Below, in pieces: positions 1 to 6,116 of a DNA stretch of 7,834 bases. The notes beneath the pieces were generated by a model that was not told where the DNA came from, ran no database searches, and saw only the letters and a list, made by a program, of their open reading frames with translations. The stretch spans positions 1 to 7,834 of the forward strand of contig JALOKO010000161.1 of NCBI GenBank assembly GCA_025456495.1, given 5' to 3'. The translations under genes were made by a program, and so were the position numbers. The DNA is from Bryobacterales bacterium. Lineage in GTDB: Bacteria; Acidobacteriota; Terriglobia; Bryobacterales; Bryobacteraceae. Each line of letters starts with the position of its first letter. Within the stretch, counting starts at the first letter, position 1.

Positions 1-3000
1 GGTCATACGGTAAGCACGAATTTCCCGGTGACATCCGGCGCCGCGCAGACTGCGAATCGTGGGCGGGGGGATGTTTTCGTCAGCCGTTTCTCTGCGGACG
101 GCAAGCAGTTGCTGGCATCCACGCTGTACGGAGGAGCGGAAGTCGATACGCCCACGGCCATCAAGCTGGATTCCAGCGGCGCGGCCACAGTTGCCTTCGA
201 GACGTCATCATCGGATCTGGTAGGCACCGGGGGCAGCTTCCAGCCCACGCCCTCGGGCGCTCGCACAGCCATTATCCGACTGAATCCTCAATTGACCGCC
301 ATCACCTGGGCCACCTACTTTCCAGGTCTATTCCGTGTCGTTGATCTGTCCGTGACCGCCAATGGGAATACTTGGCTCCTGGGTAACATCACCTCTCCAG
401 AACCGCCAATCACCAGCCAGCGTGTGCTGCCGTTAAGCGGCTGGGCCATGGCCTATCTGGGACGACTGAACGAGACAGCCACCATCCTAAACTACGGGAC
501 AGCGCTCCCTGGCACGGGTAGCACGACGACCAGAATGAGGCTTCTAGGAACGCCGGGGCAGACGGTGCGCATCCTGGGGGAAGCCTATTCCGAGAAGCTA
601 CCCCCCGAAAGCAGCGGGGCCTCGCTAGCCTCCTGGCCAAGTGCGGGCGAGCGGCGTGGGACGTATCTGATGCGGCTGAATCTGGCCGACCCGACGGTGT
701 GTACGTGGTCCGTCTCCCCTGAGGAGAAGCCCGTTTCGTGGCGAGGCGGGGATCTGGAGTTCCCCGTAAACACGTCTGCGGGCTGCCCGTGGATAGTGAC
801 GGCAGATCGGCCTTTTATGGATTCGCGTTGGACGCTGCTGCAGTCGCAGGGGATAGGATCCGGCACGTTCCGCGTGCGGATCAGCCCGAACCCATCCTCG
901 TTTTCCAGTGAAACATTCGAGTTCCAGTTGCTTGGGCGAACGATCCGCGTCGTGCAGGAGTCAGCAGAGTGTACTGAGCCCACTCTATCCCCCACCAGCC
1001 TCGCCTTCGATGCCGTGGGAGGGGTGCGCAGTGTGACGTTGAACCTGCCAGCGGGATGTGAGTGGACGGCGCAATTGAGTTCGCCATGGGTCAGCACGAA
1101 CCTGCCTGTGAACCTGCGCGGCGTGGGCGAACGTGCATTTAGCGTCAGCATCGGGTCCAACATCTTTGAGGCGCGCGCCTCGTCGCTGACGATTGCCGGG
1201 CTGACCCTGCCCATCCAGCAGGCGGGGGGCGCCTGCACATCCGCGGTGACGGCCACGCCCACCACAATCAGCGCTGCCGGAGGAGCCTCCACCATTCTGG
1301 TGACGCCTTCTTCCGGTTCCTGCGCATGGCAGGCTTCGGCGACATCGCGCGTGCAATTGGGCGCTGGTGCTGCCGGCACAGGCACGGCCAGTTTCACAGC
1401 AACCCTGTCCGCGAACCCGTCCAATGTCGCGCGTAACGAGACCGTGCATGTGGCAGGCAAGACCATCACCCTGACGCAGGAAGCTGGAGCCTGTACGGTG
1501 CAATTGACGCCCAGTGCGACAAGCTTTGGATCGCAGGCGAGCAGCATGGCAATCCGGGTAGCCGCCACCGGCAGCGCGTGCGCGTGGATGCCTGGCACCA
1601 ACACATCGTGGATCCAAATCCCGGATGACATGCTGAACCGCCAGGGAAGCGGCGACTTCAGCGCTTCGCTGAGAGCCAACACGACGGGCGCCACGCGCAC
1701 AGGGACGATCACCTTGCTGGGGCAGACCGTCTCCATTACGCAGCAGGCACAAGGGACAGTCCGTGTTCAGGTTGGTGGAGGCGTGTCCGGTGTCCCGTTC
1801 AAGGCAAATGGCGTCACCTACCAAACTCCTTGGACGCTGAACCTGCCGCCCGGCTCCACCCTGACTTTAGAGGTGATCGCGCCCGAATTCGTGACGCCGG
1901 AACACGACCTTTTCGCCTGGGACCGCTGGGAAGGCAGCACCGGCTTGACCGCCACCTATACCGTGCCACAGAACGACTCCAGCATTGGATTGGCGGGCCG
2001 TTGGTACATCGGAGTGCGCGCCGTAGTGACAGGGAACAGTCCCGGTGACGGCAGCCGCGTGACGCTGGCCGCCAGCACGGCGCTCTACAGGACGATTGGC
2101 GATTGGCAGTACTTTGAGCGCTCATCGCCAAATTCGCAGTTCGTCGGCACTGTTACCTTCACCGCCATTCCCGGCCCGGCTTCGCGCTTTGTGCGCTGGC
2201 AAACCGACCGGCAGGGGCAGTCCACGAACAATCCGGCGACCTTCAACCTTGGCTGGCCCATTCCCATGACGGCGCTCTTTGAGCCGCTCAGCGGAGTGCC
2301 CACTCCCGTCACCGGCGCCAGCGCCACGCCCGCAACCCTTAGCTTCCAAAGCACCGTGGGGCAGACGCAAGCTCTCAGCGCGTCAACGCAGATCCAGAAG
2401 GCCGGAACTGCTGAGGTGGCCTTCACCGCGCCAACCATCGTGTGTGACGGCAGCCCCACCATCCCGTTCACTGCGGCGTCGAACACGCTCACCACACCGT
2501 TTACGTTGACGGTGACGCTGAACACGGCGCAGATTGCCGCTCTCAGTCCGGCGCAGTATACGAACTGCTCCGCGCGACTGCAGCCTGGCGTAAGCGGCCA
2601 GCAAGCGCTGCTGGTGCCACTCAACTTAACCGTACGACCGACCGGAGGAGACCAGCCCTACATTCAGTTCCCGGTGGATGCTGCGGGTTACCGGGCCAGC
2701 CCGCTGGCCATTGGCTCCATCGCCTCGGTGTTCGGTGAGCGATTGGCGGCGCAGGCGACCCATGCCAGCAGCCTTCCCTTGCCCGTAGAACTGTCGGGCA
2801 CGCGGCTGCTGCTAAGCCGCGAGGGCGCTGAAGTGAACTGTCGGCTGTTCTTCGTTTCACCCACGCAGATCAACTTTCTCATCCCGGATGAGTTCCCGAC
2901 AGGCCTCGCCACGCTGACGCTACTGCGCAACGGGGTACGCCAGAACTCCTCTCCTGTGACGATTGGCGAAGTCCGGCCAGGGCTGTTCAGCGCCAATGCC

Positions 3001-3369
3001 AGCGGCACAGGACCAGCGGCGGGCTACTCCGTACGTGTGGATGGCAACCAGCAGCAGTCGGCTAACCTGGTGCAGTGTCCAGGGGGCGGCGCGCTTTGCG
3101 AAGCGGTGGCCATCCAACCGCCCACGACGCCCAATGGGGAGCTGTACCTGGTGCTGTTTGGCACAGGCATCCGCTACCGCACAACCGCGCCCACGGTGGA
3201 CATTGGCGGCGTACCGGCTACAGTGGTGTACTCCGGTCCCCAAGGCGAATTCGTCGGCCTGGATCAGGTAAACATCCTCGTACCCAAGTCGCTGTTGGGG
3301 ACAGGCCTGCAGGACCTTCGACTGCGAGTGGGCAACCAGCAAGCCAACGTGGTGCAGGTACGCTTCTAA
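1..3369 (+). CDS. Large modular secreted protein (SBBP-type propeller, BACON-like repeats, Solibacter-type C-terminal domain), 5'-truncated
   Basis: The frame is open from the first base to a TAA at 3367-3369. The GTG at 28 is not the start, because the nine codons before it read GHTVSTNFP, typical of an SBBP repeat ('G.T.S.(N/D)FP'). The visible part is 1122 residues. In order it shows SBBP-like propeller repeats (about 1-200, e.g. DVFVSRFSADG then STLYGG); four BACON-like beta-sandwich repeats (about 231-584); two stretches resembling divergent InlB B-repeats (about 585-670 and 671-761, with FAWDRWEG and FVRWQTD); an Ig-like segment (about 771-879); and a C-terminal domain (about 886-1122) with SPTQINFLIP and VLFGTGIRY that I recognise as TIGR03437. 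This architecture is typical of surface or secreted acidobacterial proteins; the ligand is unknown. The signal peptide would lie off the left edge. Carbohydrate or protein binding is inferred from the BACON family only. The gene converges on the minus-strand operon. Frame and C-terminal domain are secure; the middle domain names are less so. Confidence 0.92.
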   Translation, partial: GHTVSTNFPVTSGAAQTANRGRGDVFVSRFSADGKQLLASTLYGGAEVDTPTAIKLDSSGAATVAFETSSSDLVGTGGSFQPTPSGARTAIIRLNPQLTAITWATYFPGLFRVVDLSVTANGNTWLLGNITSPEPPITSQRVLPLSGWAMAYLGRLNETATILNYGTALPGTGSTTTRMRLLGTPGQTVRILGEAYSEKLPPESSGASLASWPSAGERRGTYLMRLNLADPTVCTWSVSPEEKPVSWRGGDLEFPVNTSAGCPWIVTADRPFMDSRWTLLQSQGIGSGTFRVRISPNPSSFSSETFEFQLLGRTIRVVQESAECTEPTLSPTSLAFDAVGGVRSVTLNLPAGCEWTAQLSSPWVSTNLPVNLRGVGERAFSVSIGSNIFEARASSLTIAGLTLPIQQAGGACTSAVTATPTTISAAGGASTILVTPSSGSCAWQASATSRVQLGAGAAGTGTASFTATLSANPSNVARNETVHVAGKTITLTQEAGACTVQLTPSATSFGSQASSMAIRVAATGSACAWMPGTNTSWIQIPDDMLNRQGSGDFSASLRANTTGATRTGTITLLGQTVSITQQAQGTVRVQVGGGVSGVPFKANGVTYQTPWTLNLPPGSTLTLEVIAPEFVTPEHDLFAWDRWEGSTGLTATYTVPQNDSSIGLAGRWYIGVRAVVTGNSPGDGSRVTLAASTALYRTIGDWQYFERSSPNSQFVGTVTFTAIPGPASRFVRWQTDRQGQSTNNPATFNLGWPIPMTALFEPLSGVPTPVTGASATPATLSFQSTVGQTQALSASTQIQKAGTAEVAFTAPTIVCDGSPTIPFTAASNTLTTPFTLTVTLNTAQIAALSPAQYTNCSARLQPGVSGQQALLVPLNLTVRPTGGDQPYIQFPVDAAGYRASPLAIGSIASVFGERLAAQATHASSLPLPVELSGTRLLLSREGAEVNCRLFFVSPTQINFLIPDEFPTGLATLTLLRNGVRQNSSPVTIGEVRPGLFSANASGTGPAAGYSVRVDGNQQQSANLVQCPGGGALCEAVAIQPPTTPNGELYLVLFGTGIRYRTTAPTVDIGGVPATVVYSGPQGEFVGLDQVNILVPKSLLGTGLQDLRLRVGNQQANVVQVRF
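691..1752 (+). repeat. Four tandem BACON-like domain repeats within the large protein
   Basis: Four units of 86-91 residues follow one another (visible residues about 231-321, 324-409, 412-497 and 498-584). Each starts near a Cys, has a second Cys 28-29 residues later followed by x-Trp (CPW, CEW, CAW, CAW), and ends in a strand of the type 'G(R/L/K/Q)T(I/L/V)..(V/I/L)(V/Q/T)Q(E/Q)'. The Cys pairs are 234/262, 324/353, 412/441 and 498/527. The regular spacing suggests one disulfide per unit, consistent with an exported protein. BACON domains are known as beta-sandwich modules in Bacteroidetes and acidobacterial surface proteins, where binding of carbohydrate or mucin is proposed. The DNA of the units is not obviously identical, so the duplications look old. 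Confidence 0.8.
2656..3366 (+). other. Solibacter-type C-terminal domain (TIGR03437-like)
   Basis: The last 237 residues form one recognisable unit. It begins near FPVDAAGYRASPLAIGSIAS, continues through VFGERLA, a conserved-looking NCRLFFVSPTQINFLIP and VRPGLFS, and ends with LVLFGTGIRYR and GLDQVNILVP. I recognise these as hallmarks of TIGR03437, a domain found at the C-termini of many large Solibacter proteins and their relatives. It contains Cys 947 and a Cys pair at 1026/1033. Its position at the extreme C-terminus of otherwise varied proteins suggests a role in export or surface attachment, but that role is inference. It is the strongest taxonomic clue in the window. Confidence 0.85.
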
Positions 3370-3478
3370 CTGCGGCGCGTATTGAAGCAAAGCGCGCATC
3401 CAGCTGCAACGTATCGCCGCCCGGACGTATCTGCGCCCGCACGTATCGCCGCCCGCACGTATCGCCGCCCGCACGGCG
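3370..3478. other. Convergent intergenic region, no gene
   Basis: These 109 bp separate the TAA of the plus-strand gene from the TAA of the minus-strand esterase. Apart from the 16-bp repeats at 3409-3472, I see only a weak inverted repeat (GCGCG at 3375-3379 against CGCGC at 3393-3397, 13-base loop) with no T-tract on either side. It is not a convincing intrinsic terminator. No promoter is expected between two convergent 3' ends and none was seen. Confidence 0.75.
3409..3472. repeat. Tandem 16-bp repeat, four copies
   Basis: Four head-to-tail units start at 3409, 3425, 3441 and 3457. The consensus is ACGTATCGCCGCCCGC. The third and fourth copies are identical, the first differs only in its last base (G for C), and the second differs at two adjacent bases (TG for GC at unit positions 8-9). 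Another ACG follows at 3473. A 16-bp period is not a multiple of three, so no reading frame would repeat. Copy number can vary by slippage. There are no spacers, so this is not a CRISPR array. The array ends six bases before the esterase stop codon and would be transcribed in the 3' UTR of either flanking gene if transcription runs through. Confidence 0.92.
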
Positions 3479-4444
3479 TTACAGAACGCTCCAGACACGG
3501 GCAAAGAACTTGGCGATCACCTGCATGGCGTCGTCGGCGTCGGCGGTCATAGCGGAGTAGCCGAAGAAGCCGTGAATCTGGCCGGGATACTGCCTGCGCA
3601 GGACGATGTTGCCGGCTTGCTCCAGACGGTCAGCGTAGGCGAGGGCTTCATCCCGCAGGGGGTCGTATTCGGCGGTGATCACCAGAGCCGGGGGCAGACT
3701 GGCTACCGACGGCGCACGCAGGGGCGCGGCGTAGGGGTGGCGCCGGTCTCCATCCGGCCCCAGGTAACGCTGCCAGAACCACTTCATGAAGTCGCGCGAG
3801 AGTCCATAGCCCTCGGCGTTTTCGGTGTAGCTGAGAAAGCCCGCGTCCCAATGGTCAGTCACCGGATAGACGAGCGCCTGCGCGGCGACGGGCGGGCCGT
3901 TCAGGTCGCGGGACTTCAGGCATATCACCGTGCTGAGGTTGCCACCCGCACTGTCGCCGGCGACGGCAATCTTGCGCCGGTCCGCGCCCAAGTGAGGGGC
4001 ATTTTCCTTCAGCCAACGCAGGGCGGCATAGCAATCATCGACGGCGGCGGGGAAGCGATGCTCCGGCGCCAGACGGTAATCCACCAGCACCACAATGCAA
4101 TGGGCGGCGACGGCGAAGCGACGGCAATACGCATCGTGGGTGTCCAGGCCGCACACCACCCAACCCCCACCATGGAAGTACAGCGTCACGGGAACGCGCT
4201 CATCCGGATGCAATTCGCGCGGCCAATAAATGCGGATGGGAATGTCACCAGCAGGGCCGGGAATGTGGCGGTCCTGCACCTTCGCCACGGGCACTGGGGG
4301 ACCGTTCAGCGTGGCGAAATCGCGGGCAAGCTGGCGCACCTCTTCCACGGGCAGCAGATGCGGCGGCGTAGGACGGCCCTCGGCCAAACGGTCAAGAATC
4401 TGCAAAGCGTCGCGGTTGAGTGGCATGGCAGGCGAGGGCGCCAC
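3479..4444 (-). CDS. Alpha/beta hydrolase, family IV (HSL-type) esterase
   Basis: A 321-residue cytoplasmic-looking carboxylesterase of the alpha/beta-hydrolase-3 family, which hydrolyses short acyl esters; the natural substrate cannot be read from the sequence. The oxyanion-hole motif HGGGW is at residues 91-95, the family IV signature YRLAPEHRFPAA at 123-134, the nucleophile in GDSAGGN (Ser165), the acid in DPLRDE (Asp261) and the base in HGF (His291), so the triad is complete. Length is normal for the family. There is no signal peptide or membrane segment. The chosen start is GTG at 4444, with GAGGGG at 4462-4457, a rather long 12 bases upstream. An ATG at 4426 (MPLNRDALQIL) is an equally reasonable start, as HSL-type proteins often begin near such a helix. 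It lies 37 bp after the propeller gene on the same strand and is probably the last gene of that operon. No sequence feature ties its function to the upstream pair. Confidence 0.93.
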   Translation of the reverse strand: MAPSPAMPLNRDALQILDRLAEGRPTPPHLLPVEEVRQLARDFATLNGPPVPVAKVQDRHIPGPAGDIPIRIYWPRELHPDERVPVTLYFHGGGWVVCGLDTHDAYCRRFAVAAHCIVVLVDYRLAPEHRFPAAVDDCYAALRWLKENAPHLGADRRKIAVAGDSAGGNLSTVICLKSRDLNGPPVAAQALVYPVTDHWDAGFLSYTENAEGYGLSRDFMKWFWQRYLGPDGDRRHPYAAPLRAPSVASLPPALVITAEYDPLRDEALAYADRLEQAGNIVLRRQYPGQIHGFFGYSAMTADADDAMQVIAKFFARVWSVL

Positions 4445-4481
4445 GGGCAGCGCCCACCCCTCAGTCTAACGAATGTAACGC

Positions 4482-6116
4482 CTACTGGATGCCCTTGCCC
4501 TGCACCACCGTGATGGCCTTGCCGATGGGCGGGTTAGGAATCACCTGCCGCTCCCCGCCCGGCCAGGTGATTTCCAACTGCGAGGCCTTGGGATCAGCGC
4601 CCAGCCCGAACGTGACCGGGAACTCGCTCTGCGAGCAGTAACTGGAGCCGCTGCGGACCGTCTGCGTCTGTGTGCCCGATGTGGTGGTGAGCTTCAGCAC
4701 GGCGCCGATGCCGTCGCGATTGGCGCCACTCCCCACAGTGCGCACGCGCAGCCACTTGCCGCGATTGCCGCCATCATTCCGTAGCAGCACCGGAGCTCCG
4801 TTGTTGTTGGCGATCAGGATATCCGGGTCGCCATCCAGGTCGTAATCAGCGTAGGCTGCGCCACGGGCGACCAGGGCCTTCTGGAAGTCCTGGCCCAGCG
4901 TCGCGCTGACATCCTGGAATCGCTTTCCACCCAGGTTGCGATACATCTGCGGAGCCTGGGCATAGGTCACCTTGGGCTGGACGCGGGTGATCTCTTCGTC
5001 GATGTGGCCGTTGGCGGTGAAGATGTCCAGGAAGCCGTCGTTGTCGTAGTCCAGAAAGAAGGCGCCGAAGGTGAGGGTAAGCAAACTGGGACGGCCCACG
5101 CCGGCACGGGCGGCATCGTCCACAAACAGGCCCTTGCCTTCGTTGTGGAAGAGGCTCAACATCTGGTTGCTGAAGTTGCCCACCACCAGGTGCTGACGAC
5201 CGGAACGCGAATAGTCCGCCGCATCTACGCCCATCGCGCCGCGGGCGACGCCACTTTCGTCGAAGGCCACACCCGCCGTTAACCCAACGTCTTCGAACCT
5301 GCCGTTCCTGAGGTTGTGGTACAGCTTGTTGGGCTGGGTGTCGTTGGCGACGAAGAGGTCTTGCCATCCATCGTTATCGTAGTCAAAGACGGTGACGCCC
5401 AGGCCCTTGGATGACTCATCGTAGACGCCGGCAGACTTGGTGACATCCTGGAACTTGCCGCCACCGAGATTGCGATACAGCACGGGCGAGCGGCCTTTGT
5501 AGCTCTCCGGGGTGCAATAGCTTTTGGCCGCGCCGTCCAGCGAACAGAACAGGTCGTTGGTGGCGCTCCACTGCACATAGTTGGCGACGAACAGGTCCAG
5601 CTTGCCGTCGCGATCAAAATCGAAGAAGGCGGCCGAAGAGCCGAAGCCCTTGTTGGCGATGCCAGCCTGGGTGGTGACATCCTGGAACTTGCCGTTGCCC
5701 AGATTGCGCAGCAGGCGGTCGCCCTCCAGGGCCGTCACATAGAGGTCGGGCAGCCCGTCATTATCGAAGTCGCCGGCGGTCACTCCAAGGCCGTAGCGTT
5801 CCACGTCCAGGCCGCTGCCGACGGTGGCGTCGCGGAAGGTGCCGTTGCCGTTGTTCAGGTAGAGGGCGCTCAGCGATTTGGCCTTGCCCGGCGTCCAGGA
5901 CCGGCTGTTCACCAGCACGATGTCGGGATAGCCGTCGTTGTTCAGGTCAAGGAAAGCGCAGCCGGGGCCCATGGTCTCCGGTAGCCATTTCTTGCCCGCC
6001 TTGCCGGCGTTATGACGCCAGGTGATGCCCGCCTGCCGGGTGACGTCAATGAAGGTGACCTGTGCGGAAAGCGTAAGCGCCAGCAGCATGGGCAGCGCGA
6101 AGCGGAGGATGCTCAT
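4482..6116 (-). CDS. Exported FG-GAP/VCBS beta-propeller protein with ASPIC/UnbV domain (CRTAC1 family)
   Basis: A complete 544-residue protein. Residues 1-18 form a signal peptide (MSILRFALPMLLALTLSA, cleavage likely before Gln19), so it acts outside the cytoplasm. Seven FG-GAP-type segments follow at about 57, 116, 166, 245, 301, 356 and 424. Six carry a calcium-loop motif of the DxDxDGxxD type (DLNNDGYPD, DFDNDGLPD, DFDRDGKLD, DYDNDGWQD, DYDNDGFLD, DYDLDGDPD); the fifth is degenerate. This predicts a seven-bladed integrin-like propeller. Residues about 467-526 (NRDGIGA, SGSSYCSQSE, ITWPGGERQ) are an ASPIC/UnbV domain, the combination seen in CRTAC1-family proteins. Cys191 and Cys201 lie in an inter-blade insert typical of the family. 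The ATG overlaps the stop of the upstream cytochrome gene (ATGA) and has a strong AAGGAG ribosome site ten bases upstream. Bacterial members have no established biochemical role; a calcium-dependent binding or scaffold role is inference. Confidence 0.95.
   Translation of the reverse strand: MSILRFALPMLLALTLSAQVTFIDVTRQAGITWRHNAGKAGKKWLPETMGPGCAFLDLNNDGYPDIVLVNSRSWTPGKAKSLSALYLNNGNGTFRDATVGSGLDVERYGLGVTAGDFDNDGLPDLYVTALEGDRLLRNLGNGKFQDVTTQAGIANKGFGSSAAFFDFDRDGKLDLFVANYVQWSATNDLFCSLDGAAKSYCTPESYKGRSPVLYRNLGGGKFQDVTKSAGVYDESSKGLGVTVFDYDNDGWQDLFVANDTQPNKLYHNLRNGRFEDVGLTAGVAFDESGVARGAMGVDAADYSRSGRQHLVVGNFSNQMLSLFHNEGKGLFVDDAARAGVGRPSLLTLTFGAFFLDYDNDGFLDIFTANGHIDEEITRVQPKVTYAQAPQMYRNLGGKRFQDVSATLGQDFQKALVARGAAYADYDLDGDPDILIANNNGAPVLLRNDGGNRGKWLRVRTVGSGANRDGIGAVLKLTTTSGTQTQTVRSGSSYCSQSEFPVTFGLGADPKASQLEITWPGGERQVIPNPPIGKAITVVQGKGIQ
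6113..6116 (-). promoter_or_regulatory. ATGA stop/start overlap
   Basis: On the minus strand the sequence ATGA contains the ATG of the propeller gene (6116-6114) and the TGA of the cytochrome gene (6115-6113). Four-base overlaps of this kind are typical of translational coupling between genes of one operon. Confidence 0.9.

Noticed and set aside
28..30. GTG at 28 as the start of the large protein
   Set aside because: The upstream codons in frame match an SBBP repeat and no stop intervenes. A large secreted protein would also need a signal peptide, which is absent at this point.
585..1736. 383-codon minus-strand open frame opposite the large protein
   Set aside because: It lies opposite the BACON-like repeats, whose reading frame is well supported. 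The antisense translation is compositionally odd and shows no domain.
985..1824. 279-codon minus-strand open frame
   Set aside because: Another shadow of the BACON-like region, rich in Arg, Gly and Ala, overlapping the previous shadow in a different frame. No coding evidence.
3375..3397. Intrinsic terminator in the convergent region
   Set aside because: Only a five-base-pair stem with a 13-base loop and no T-tract was found.
3409..3472. CRISPR array
   Set aside because: Units are 16 bp and directly adjacent, with no spacers and no cas genes nearby.
3572..4513. 313-codon plus-strand open frame opposite the esterase
   Set aside because: It is the antisense of a gene with a complete catalytic triad. 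Its translation has no recognisable domain, and long antisense frames are common in GC-rich DNA.
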